Translations under genes and position numbers: made by a program
Shown here: positions 12,501 through 16,106 of the stretch, piece after piece
How the letters are laid out: each line of letters starts with the position of its first letter
Numbering within the stretch: position 1 is the stretch's first letter
NCBI GenBank assembly: GCA_003503945.1
Contig: DOCD01000013.1
Location: forward strand, 1 to 16,106
DNA: 16,106 nucleotides
Direction of reading: 5' to 3'
Source of the DNA: Clostridiales bacterium
GTDB lineage: Bacteria; Bacillota; Clostridia; Christensenellales; Borkfalkiaceae
Notes under the pieces: model-generated
What the model was told of the DNA's origin: nothing
Seen by the model: the letters and a program-made list of their open reading frames with translations, nothing else
Databases searched by the model: none

Positions 12501-14598
12501 CAGCTACGGGCTGACCCTCGAAACGGTTGAAGAAAATCCTTTGGAAACGGTCGACGGCTTTGCGTATACGGTCGTCAAGGGACTTTCGCTCGAAAACTAC
12601 TATATAGGCGTTGCGGGCGGCAGCTTCGAGGTTACTAAAAAGCAGCTTTCGGCGGTAATAGGCAACGTGAACGCGGTTTACGGCGATAAGTTCGATTTGT
12701 CGGGCGCGGTAATAACCCTTTTGAACAGCGAATTCGCTTACGACGACGGGCTCGCTTCGCTTGAAATATCGCTCGACATAAACGAGAGGAACAGGCTCCC
12801 CGACCCCGAAAGGGAAAAATATCAAGCAGGCGCGTATCCTATGGCGGTATCCTCGTACAACGGCGCAAATTACGAGGTTGCATTCCCCGTAATAGGCGCG
12901 TACGTGGTTTCCGCGCTGGATATCAGGATTGAAATAAGCATGACCGACGGCGTTTACGGCGGCGCGGCGCCTACGGCGAGGGTCGTAGGGGTCACCACGG
13001 CGGACGAAAAGCCGCTGGGCGAAATAGGCGGCATAATACAGCCGCAGTTCACCTTCGTCTACTACGGCGCTTCGAATAACGGCGAGTGGAGCTTTGCGGA
13101 GCTGGATAACAACACTAAGCTCCCCGAGCTTGCGGGTTCTTATACCGCAAAGGCGGTGGGCACGTTCACGCGCAATTTCAACCTCGTGAACACCCCCGCG
13201 CAGAGCTTTGTAATCAATAAAGCGACGGTTGACGCAAATCAAATAAAGACGGTGAACGGCGTTTATACGGGCAACCCGCTTACGCCTGCCATCGCCGACA
13301 ACGACTACGTCGAGCTGTACGATATGCTTCCCGTAACCTACACCGACGCGGGCGTATGGAACGTGACCTTGAAGCTTAAAGATTTCTTTAACTATAAGTG
13401 GCTTTCGGTCGACGTCGACGAAAGGACGATACCCTTCACGATAGATAAGGGCGACAACAATTTCGTCAAGGACGAAGGCGGCAACGACGTTACGATTACC
13501 GGCTGGACTTACGGGCAGAAGGCGAACTCGCCGACGGCTAAAACCCGCTTCGGAAATGCTTCCGACTGCACGTTCGAGTACTCTTCCGCAAAGGACGGCG
13601 ACTTTACCGCAAACGTGCCCTCTACGGCGGGCACCTGGTGGGTGCGCGCTACTATGCCGCAGTCGGATAACTATAATCGCGCAGTCAGCGAAGCGGTGGC
13701 TTTCGTAATCGACAAAGCCCCGTTATCCGCACCCTCGCTCGGGCTTATAGCCGACGGCGACGGCAAAAACACCGTGTACACGGGCGAAAGGCTGGAAGCG
13801 GCGGTAAACGGCTTCAACCATTCGACTATGCGCATAATTTACTCGGGCGACATCTCTTCCGCGGGGAACAAGCTGAGCGTGTTCGCAGTGGGCGCGGCGA
13901 CGTACAAGGTGCTTTTCGCGCTCAACGACGGCGACAACTACCGCTGGGCGGACGGCGTAACCGTGGAAAACGGCGAAGCGGTGCTCGAATGGACGGTGGC
14001 GCGCAAGCAGATTGCAAAGCCCGTAATGAACGACAAGACGTATATGGTAAACGGCAGAACGCTCGAATTTATCCCCGACGGCTTCGACGAAAGCACTATG
14101 ACTATCGAGGGCAACAAGACGAGCTACGGCGGCACGTTCACGGTCACCGTTTCCATAAAGGATAAAAACAATTACGAATGGGCGGATTCCTCCGTGGAGG
14201 ATATAACCTTCGACTGGAAGGTCGTCGGCTGGGATACGGTGTTCGTAATAGTTGCAAGCGTGCTTGGGGTTATCGCAGGCGCGGCGGCAATAGCGATAGG
14301 CGTGCAGTATCTGTTGCATAGAAAGAGGAAAAAAGCCGAAGCATTGCAAACGGCGGAAGCCGAACAGGCAATTGCCGAAACGGTCGCGGAAAACACTCAG
14401 GCGGCGCAGGTCGGCGGGGAAGCTTTGGAAAATGCGGAACAGAGCGAAGCCGAAGGAAGCGACGGCGCCCCGCCCGAAGCACATGAGGACGGCGAACAGC
14501 CCGAACCCGAAGTAAATGATGACGGAGCGCAGCCCGAAGAAAGCGGCGACGAATCCGCCGCGGACGAACATAAAAAGGAGGAAGACGGAAATGAATAA
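481..14598 (+). CDS. Giant modular surface protein with MBG/YDG-like repeats and a membrane anchor
   Basis: This is a 4705-residue, probably cell-surface protein, best read as an adhesin or stalk. The start is fixed by AAGGGGAGG (467-475), 5 bases before the ATG. Residues 1-34 are a signal peptide or anchor: a basic n-region (LKRK), a hydrophobic core, and possible cleavage after VFA or VTGA. Residues about 60-720 are Ig-like or unassigned beta-rich sequence. From 721 to about 4575 some 36 modules follow one another, averaging near 107 residues. Many begin with a linker like INKREIT, VTPRPIS or FVIDKAPLS, carry a YG motif (for example 740, 943, 1953, 2257, 2594, 3678, 3964, 4067, 4159, 4344), and end in an AGxYxVxVxL plus NY strand, as in MBG (YGX-type) and YDG domains. 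Residues about 4586-4612 form a membrane helix, followed by HRKRKK and an 87-residue tail with 29 acidic and 2 basic residues. There is no LPXTG. Only about a dozen cysteines occur outside the signal peptide. Binding partner unknown. Confidence 0.9.
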   Translation: MNFLRNISLKRKIAAAVCAFLACAAVVAGAVFAVTGADSSHKNGTNGSGSRVEAEVPAAEPVKITPYRNYTAVGTAELYDEGVVVYENKTTVADLKSNLKVVAEYTNGTASGTATLFPEEYTVNVFGTQKGDNAIVAPLGGGNMITVSVTVNGVTSREFTIAVEKTSEIRTYTEISVKVTGNLTEDMDKNAVKSAIEVTGTYEANAEDGTKITVTEILKNRELFSVADFNFTVGSNTITVYLTDNVEVKREVTAAVGAKQFVEASLLVTTEGFRRNEKGANLYEKEIDGKWYSAFVAKSTTTREDVFKNLEIRAIYSSSAEVVNFEWNNTDEATASNGLNLNFSGLPDFTTAETKNINIAVGGRSAGISLQFEAQRVVEIKAEDNTTRNDLYPYTLANSNLFTDKVFARFNDGVWDETHPLTGYTVEGSLAPTKDDIEACINFTAGTYLKELTISYSSELTNNITLTTKAKVKVNRAEITSISEVKLPVDYKFPTQTYREKVRYDGLYVELRFKGQLRPSNAYLEDFNDPTANYITTILYSDIDENGLPINEIEGDRITSTVKAIGVSFKKLEGKNLVDNEVFTYGIIGDNLEINKYEVGLPTVNTTDVPFTEGVSKDIIFAQDENLGDSFAVDNISVTLFANEEDCKNLEMPGNSTLDVDGKTIAEYINGKVNFFAGGVTYYIRVQIKDANSLREEVKWAGLTGSNANAIDEYTIYYKVTVNRGALTVSFDYEEYAWTYGDDIPTLTVKGTTSSGQTYTLQNTEDASGLGSGEIAVPYTVNYYLINSDGSVSAEPSTGRLSAGKYKVVVTTSQTDAYIASTSAQDTVVTVTPRPISTKHNKPYKDYDRNTYEASSFISSGTNNILSGDTAVEVLGADVNGYKHAGEYPVYLNIIDPNYCWAADEILTDFESNKDVVKLDFSIKARVLDLNVENTDRRADFVYGGSFTADNLKFTYTDNGNASETKQSTFYAELNTAEFYKKAVFDTFINGDTVTVDSSKKLTTAQNSWEVGTYVVYYSTALSTAEEDGDYNLPVAYAEFQVTRKAIDKVTSTQNGTSDTYDRSAKEISLTNWTAANDNSGNPILTRSLSAKYFNKDGQEVDTPLFSDETANNPELGFTFRNDDYGTVSVTHAGVYTLTVTLNPNYKWSDTTEELAVGVRQTATITYTVNQAEMQNGSTFAWGELSFTYDTAAHCPVPSVVGIASNLLTLDVNYYNSDNESISGNEIILSGTYYVEIADWKVDGETDNKWAVSYNFKRAEQAGLPDLDAKKLKVPFTINSAELSAPTLIGSDEAIIVNNVKVECTYKGEEYDFTDYIAKYKQLDTSDDSSGFAYGNGQHKILVKIVAAETGNKITAVNGTKMLDTCTYTAYVYPATNFKWGDGVGASPINVDGIPQGTTGFTFTFEIEPFKLDETAFKWYADDNTEITGATYTGYTYNNKTRGLESKVDGAVFECDSGKVGVDITYNTETRKDAGATYTATANKLTGDRAFNYSMPQTNPTQDFVIQKKALGSFSVAAASAEFDGFEHTATVTYEDITYFTENAINLTDVFDYSFKHKFDYTGATDNTLSTENGFVYTNAGIYTITLTLKYTVNFTFTSDSQSFTISPKPIDAPVFKENHRAHEYKEGETFTPEFTVTGDIAGHIEFKYGKCTAEGEIDKSFHEQNDTTGLQQPGQYYVILTLNTENGFYAHNYTINNTKYTDNNYVKGSDETHYGESVYIIQHYAVTNTQLKISFEANDYIFGDNAHNAANRKGIADLITKSGNDVGIVFNADGSAAENVTVNYTFKAVKAVNLQTVVELVNGIPWNAGDYTVTVSVAFSGSKTIYEPIDTTLNFTVSKRVVSVAWSGGDDAVKGENKEWSATYDGKTHKLAASISNMPGKSVSDTTPAPTLIVTGSGKDFKDGGYTLTAELDTSAGAGNFTVEGADKTATLTINKREITVKVTQSIDNVVYGSPVNFSGAVWDYDTNSLEIVEGDQNIVSFGLKENKSGELIDITGILSVKEYVLVPVLTSDGNKNYTLHIAENGEGTYKVVPREITVSLDKNASAGYAESISLEGRYTVTYNGSTDWLVPGDNKNDVFTLAFDGVAENATWLAVGKYSVVLTNKNNGNYKILNSSTELGTFTVTPADITGAEATANTGKVYNAQDYNVISADNSGLITVSATVLHGQPVKWYWQKNTTDSAPVAPKYDKGGYAGGWEEITSKTIKNAFNETSYWIMVAATNHNPQVLDLPVAVKIAKATLKLTVNFTGKNAIYYGEEFVAVTNGSSITEYFKEVSGLCPGDDITSLSGLSGAYSYSAADYSAGNDITTGENYYTITLSGNLSSNNYDIKYQDGKLEVKALSVTVTIKNQTLPYMSSTLDNITDLQALLNGYVEISLNGEFSITKVPDTLDKIVVVNTQAIINNSGKIQTNNVGTYPLNATSYIGVGSKSANYDLTIIDATFEITIAENSFESPFDFGTLNSGLVGGEDINAFAWIYGVNVTGGITVDDGKPTGNYKIVLPKLAFGDVENITYTLERKQGGEWEALGTNKGTIETAFGNWISAGKFNVGLYRLTYSFADGSSNYESIGNEMRYFKVGARDLYVFANDGQTYYGEEFTPTATANGLVFNGNVTDTLDAIMTIEFDVSGYVKGSNVNEYDLSIYTVTAKQNSNYANYNVIINQKSAEKAANSKLTVMPRPVSIKILEKQNRYDFNKTWVGAESGNGAEQAQMLEFTATAGEGLSGTPFYNVAHAAIYHNGNCGNIVKLVTNALDGENGKGTGNLGNYLILALYGEGANGNYAITVTNSYRRDEGKEGKVNGYFTYSPDFYTEKVESYFNGQSNLISAKDGDGFKAGTYKIEPAYLAISLGENTFTYDGKEKGIAITYTGSETESGSIYAEYLTGDNYTSQKPVNVGNYPFRIVVANPDYEYNANAGTTMSLTINRRQISWNVSINGSANPFTGNDGAVYGANGEYRYLGFEAGAKRFNILNVSFNYNGEIADADKFGLTDSISLAKFAEYGGSAFDPFTVGNHSGSYVKADGRFDFAAHNAGKYTVTLTLDGAQANNYTFGNTTAWNSDNTTSFTFTFVISRATVNVVTKDGWVEYGTPLTANGVATARFGGFELAKDILDLVATENTALSGSFDISKVTYTAERYNPKETNAGTSGIYIKASGVSAYNYEFTYNTGTEQRGILTVRPREITVNIHGSKDGNCNAFTVYSGVDQTPDFEGDFADYFKPQGDWYGQTADNTKNYATVFNTGIVISGGAKTDVGVYPLRLQVGTSNYNITYQTANGTELYKDGEEQTVADNARPKFEITKKWLTVQAGSMGMNGDKQFSEAFDITYGNMTEGYFKVEFNGFVNGETYGTAAENNGSALAFKAERGDVTYAPWESHAGEKYIITPSGLDFRNYKIEAEDGGNGWLTATMTVIPRLVTATTEDRTYTELVDNDIIDYNRGESGATHNAQIIFADSSAAEINNSIAYYGFENGKVEKDEYGVIKTINEYAPNSHAKLTYSGRTFGNAEYNGTAAPNKAGDYEVTVELTGDYVLAENTVTLAYRVNKKVLSLSWNNVSDEYLQFNAGDNKQRTAENYIKELMSVVHVTNTYKGSAGGEIIDYLDRNTDGTLNGKQWLMSADGRSFTVNIYGIGLYSATVAIIDSALNNYEWKDSETSLLSIAFRVAAKGFRITSLTLGTGKWTYGSAAPEPDFELDIVGISIGLVYQYAKLNALPDGFDGVDGFGKMLSADSVPDDRFESIRDRYSASAPTQAGIYLLRAYYQGSDEYREAEAYLIFKIEQAIVNTPEITGGKLSDTFTGDVLTLAFGYDAALLTIAYDGTMSVTPDGIAVHATDANTVGYEITFTLKDDKNYRWEEGAQSRFVWIINPAEDNEITSFDVSMLADLTYTGQPVPLPEAEAKYGGEVYFEFLVAGEWTREIPVNAGKYSVRAVSAKTDNYSADGNDALSKAQSFVIKRAYLTVTPAGSAVYGTAFDATGEGYSLAYTGFVDGEKPVSGKPAFMLESVPEKLTVGSYGLTLETVEENPLETVDGFAYTVVKGLSLENYYIGVAGGSFEVTKKQLSAVIGNVNAVYGDKFDLSGAVITLLNSEFAYDDGLASLEISLDINERNRLPDPEREKYQAGAYPMAVSSYNGANYEVAFPVIGAYVVSALDIRIEISMTDGVYGGAAPTARVVGVTTADEKPLGEIGGIIQPQFTFVYYGASNNGEWSFAELDNNTKLPELAGSYTAKAVGTFTRNFNLVNTPAQSFVINKATVDANQIKTVNGVYTGNPLTPAIADNDYVELYDMLPVTYTDAGVWNVTLKLKDFFNYKWLSVDVDERTIPFTIDKGDNNFVKDEGGNDVTITGWTYGQKANSPTAKTRFGNASDCTFEYSSAKDGDFTANVPSTAGTWWVRATMPQSDNYNRAVSEAVAFVIDKAPLSAPSLGLIADGDGKNTVYTGERLEAAVNGFNHSTMRIIYSGDISSAGNKLSVFAVGAATYKVLFALNDGDNYRWADGVTVENGEAVLEWTVARKQIAKPVMNDKTYMVNGRTLEFIPDGFDESTMTIEGNKTSYGGTFTVTVSIKDKNNYEWADSSVEDITFDWKVVGWDTVFVIVASVLGVIAGAAAIAIGVQYLLHRKRKKAEALQTAEAEQAIAETVAENTQAAQVGGEALENAEQSEAEGSDGAPPEAHEDGEQPEPEVNDDGAQPEESGDESAADEHKKEEDGNE
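2641..14205 (+). repeat. Array of about 36 degenerate Ig-like (MBG/YDG-type) modules
   Basis: The array runs from residue 721 to about 4575. Module joints repeat the pattern [IV]-x-[KRP]-[KRA]-x-[ILV]-[ST], for example VNRGALT, INKREIT, VVPREIT, VMPRPVS, VRPREIT, VTKKQLS and INKATVD. Three flavours recur. The first has a YG motif soon after the joint. The second has a Y..G..V.Y.Y...W....P..AG.Y.V.A....DNY core, as near 13550-13700. The third ends in an N[YF]xW motif (N at residues 898, 1145, 1377, 3642, 3846, 4304, 4486, 4564). DNA-level identity between modules is low apart from short shared words, so the array is old and diverged. The module count is by eye from the joints and may be off by a few. 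Confidence 0.7.
14221..14595 (+). other. C-terminal membrane helix and acidic cytoplasmic tail of the giant protein
   Basis: Residues 4581-4705. A hydrophobic helix (about 4586-4612, rich in V, I, A and G) is followed by the stop-transfer cluster HRKRKK (4613-4618). By the positive-inside rule the tail is cytoplasmic. The tail has 22 Glu, 7 Asp and only 2 Lys in 87 residues and is probably disordered. This is not a sortase signal: there is no LPXTG-like motif before the helix, and the tail is far too long. Confidence 0.75.
14574..14581 (+). promoter_or_regulatory. Ribosome binding site of the downstream gene, inside the giant gene
   Basis: AAAGGAGG lies 9 bases before the ATG at 14591, within the codons for the last residues of the giant protein (HKKEE). 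It is close to the full anti-Shine-Dalgarno complement and decides the start of the overlapping gene. Being inside translated sequence, it should be most accessible when ribosomes reach the end of the giant gene, which favours coupled translation. Confidence 0.8.
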
Positions 14599-16106
14599 CT
14601 TGCTCGAATCCTTTTTTACACCGTCGCAGACGGTCACGTTAATCGTTGTTGCGGTAGTGGGCGTCCTTTTGATTGTGCTCAATATAGTGCTTGCGTACGT
14701 TTTCCACAAACGCGGCGAAAGAAAGCTTTACGATTTAATGCTTCAAAAACAGAAGGAGCTTTTAATGCAGCAGCTCGACGAGCTGAGGAGCGGCGCGGTC
14801 GTACCCGACGAGGAAAAGTTCAGGAAAGAATTTTTCAACAGAATTCCTCCCGATTACGTCCCCGCGGAGCATACCGCGCCCGCGGAAGTAATTGCGGAGG
14901 AGCTCGTCGAAGAGGCGCCCGCGGAAGTAATTGCGGAACAGCCTGGCGAGGAGCAACCCGCCGAAGAAATTGCGGAGCAGCCTGCCGAGGAGCTTAACGA
15001 AGCCGAGGAGGAGCCGTGCGACGAGCTCGCGCCGACGGACGCGGCGTACGAGGACGAAAACGCCGAAATTATCGAAGAGGTAGTCGTCAACGGCGTGGTT
15101 ATGCGCTTTAACCGCAGCTTTACGGCGCGCATAATTCAGGCGGACGACATACTCAAAGCGAGGTATTCCGAGCTTAAAAATTATATTCTTTCGTTCAACG
15201 GCGTAAAAAACAGAATAAGCTGGAAAAAGGAAAGCTTCCGTACGGGCAGAAATACCTTCGCATGCTTCACCGTTCGCGGCAAAACGCTTTGTTTAAGTCT
15301 TGCGGCCGACCCCAAACAGTTCGAAGGCACAAAGTATAAGGTTATCGACCTATCCGTGCGCAGCCCGAAAAGCAAGCAGCCGTGCATGTACCGCATATCT
15401 TCCGACAGGCGTGTAAAGTACGCAAAGCAGCTTATAGATATGCTTATGGGTCATCTCGGCTTAACGCGCAACGCGGACTATGCCGCGGAGCAATTCATGC
15501 CCGAATACCAAACGAGCGAGCAGCTTATCGCCGAGGGGCTTATCAAGGTAACGGGCGACGTGCCGCCCGCGGCGGCTGCACCCGTAAACGTAGCCGAGGC
15601 GGCGCCCGTCATACAGCCCGAACCGCCCGCGGAGGTATTCAGCGAGCCCGAGGATGAGCAGCCCGACGAGGAAGCGGAGGAAACAGCCGTCGCCGCTGCC
15701 GTCGATGACGACGAAAACGCGGAAATTGTGGAGGAGGAAGTCGTCAACGGCGTGGTTATACGTTACAACCGCAGCTATACGGCGCGCATAACCCAGTCCG
15801 ACGACATACTCAAAGCGAGATACTCCGAGCTGAAAAATTACATACTTTCTTACGAGGGCGTACGCAACAGAATAAGCTGGAAGAGGGAAACCTTCCGTCT
15901 GGGCAGAAATATTTTCGCGTGCTTTACCGTGCGCGGCAAAACGCTTTGTTTAAGCCTCGCGGCCGACCCCAAACGGTTCGAGGGCACAAAGTACAAGGTT
16001 ATCGACCTATCCGTGCGCAGCCCGAAAAGCAAGCAGCCGTGTATGTACCGCATATCGTCCGACCGGCGTGTAAAATACGCGAAGCAGCTTATAGATATGC
16101 TTATGG
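14591..16106 (+). CDS. Membrane protein with duplicated basic domain, partial (runs off the right edge)
   Basis: The frame is open for 505 codons from the ATG at 14591 to the window end with no stop, so the C-terminus is missing. It overlaps the giant gene by 8 bases and has its own strong ribosome binding site. Residues 14-38 form one membrane helix. The preceding residues lack positive charge and HKRGERK follows, so the bulk should be cytoplasmic. Residues about 42-67 are a short coiled coil (KQKELLMQQLDEL). Residues 68-154 are a Glu/Ala/Pro linker with a 13-residue tandem repeat. Residues 155-286 and 374-505 are two copies of one domain, joined by a second acidic Pro/Ala linker. Key features of the domain are NRS[FY]TARI, NRISW, RGKTLCLSLAADP, KYKVIDLSVRSPKSKQPCMYRI and DRRVKYAKQLIDML. 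I recall similar uncharacterised domains in other Clostridia but cannot name the family. It is probably the structural or regulatory partner of the giant protein. Confidence 0.88.
   Translation, partial: MNNLLESFFTPSQTVTLIVVAVVGVLLIVLNIVLAYVFHKRGERKLYDLMLQKQKELLMQQLDELRSGAVVPDEEKFRKEFFNRIPPDYVPAEHTAPAEVIAEELVEEAPAEVIAEQPGEEQPAEEIAEQPAEELNEAEEEPCDELAPTDAAYEDENAEIIEEVVVNGVVMRFNRSFTARIIQADDILKARYSELKNYILSFNGVKNRISWKKESFRTGRNTFACFTVRGKTLCLSLAADPKQFEGTKYKVIDLSVRSPKSKQPCMYRISSDRRVKYAKQLIDMLMGHLGLTRNADYAAEQFMPEYQTSEQLIAEGLIKVTGDVPPAAAAPVNVAEAAPVIQPEPPAEVFSEPEDEQPDEEAEETAVAAAVDDDENAEIVEEEVVNGVVIRYNRSYTARITQSDDILKARYSELKNYILSYEGVRNRISWKRETFRLGRNIFACFTVRGKTLCLSLAADPKRFEGTKYKVIDLSVRSPKSKQPCMYRISSDRRVKYAKQLIDMLM
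14876..14992 (+). repeat. Three tandem 39-bp (13-residue) repeats in the linker
   Basis: The units start at 14876, 14915 and 14954, coding from residue 96 onward. The protein units read APAEVIAEELVEE, APAEVIAEQPGEE and QPAEEIAEQPAEE. The first 23 bases of units 1 and 2 are identical; unit 3 is more diverged. The result is an extended acidic, Pro-containing spacer between the membrane-proximal coiled coil and the first folded domain. Confidence 0.75.
15053..15449 (+). repeat. Duplicated basic domain, copy 1
   Basis: Encodes residues 155-286. It aligns without gaps to copy 2, offset by 657 bp (219 residues). By hand, 117 of 132 residues match (about 89%), with about 46 base differences in 397 (about 88% identity). 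Bases 15338-15384 are identical to 15995-16041 (47 bp). The core (residues 172-286) has 25 Lys/Arg against 9 Asp/Glu. Its composition suggests a mixed alpha/beta fold. Confidence 0.88.
15710..16106 (+). repeat. Duplicated basic domain, copy 2 (reaches the window edge)
   Basis: Encodes residues 374-505 and matches copy 1 position for position up to the last base of the window. Differences from copy 1 are mostly conservative (F/Y, K/R, I/V, S/T). It is followed off the edge by at least more of the same frame, so further copies are possible. Confidence 0.88.

Noticed and set aside
12301..13242. 313-codon open frame on the minus strand
   Set aside because: Shadow of the GC-rich 3' part of the giant gene. 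Its sequence is an Arg/Tyr/Val-rich mirror of + strand codons, with no recognisable product.
2641..14205. CRISPR-like or satellite DNA array
   Set aside because: The periodicity is at protein level only, with variable unit length and little DNA identity between units; there are no spacers.
13723..14709. 328-codon minus-strand frame crossing the junction of the two + strand genes
   Set aside because: It spans the end of one well-supported gene and the start of the next. The apparent hydrophobic stretches mirror the two real membrane helices and the Glu-rich tail.
14854..15132. Ser/Ala-rich minus-strand frame resembling a secreted low-complexity protein
   Set aside because: It is the reverse reading of the Glu/Pro/Ala linker repeats of the partial + strand gene.
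15181..16053. Two similar minus-strand frames (15181-15396 and 15850-16053)
   Set aside because: They resemble each other only because they are antisense to the two copies of the duplicated domain.

Overview
The window holds two complete genes and one gene cut by the right edge, all on the + strand. It looks like the genome of a monoderm (Gram-positive), mid-GC member of the Clostridia. The grounds are strong AGGAGG-type ribosome binding sites, a giant secreted protein built from bacterial Ig-like modules and held by a C-terminal membrane helix, and a partner with a domain I associate with uncharacterised clostridial proteins. A gut Christensenellales-type organism is a guess; no marker gene in the window fixes the taxonomy.

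Layout. Bases 33-257 encode a 74-residue helical, probably coiled-coil protein of unknown function, followed by a good intrinsic terminator (280-302). The rest of the 223-base intergenic gap holds a weak promoter candidate and two adjacent hairpins (375-390 and 389-423), which could form a structured leader ahead of the giant gene. Bases 481-14598 are one uninterrupted 4705-codon gene. Its product has an N-terminal signal peptide or anchor, about 680 residues of atypical Ig-like or unassigned sequence, and about 36 MBG/YDG-like beta modules. A single membrane helix near the C-terminus follows, with no LPXTG motif, and then an 87-residue very acidic tail predicted to lie in the cytoplasm. Bases 14591 to the end encode the first 505 residues of a second membrane protein: one N-terminal helix, a short coiled coil, a Glu/Pro/Ala linker with a 13-residue tandem repeat, and two nearly identical copies of a basic domain of about 130 residues. 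The window ends inside the second copy.

How the genes may work together. The giant gene and the downstream gene overlap by 8 bases (ATGAATAA), and a full ribosome binding site lies in the last codons of the giant gene, so translational coupling is likely. The giant protein puts a long modular stalk outside the cell and an acidic tail inside. The partner is predicted to put duplicated basic domains on the inner face of the same membrane. My inference is a surface adhesin or stalk with a dedicated inner-face partner. No enzyme, RNA gene, CRISPR array, insertion sequence or phage gene was seen.
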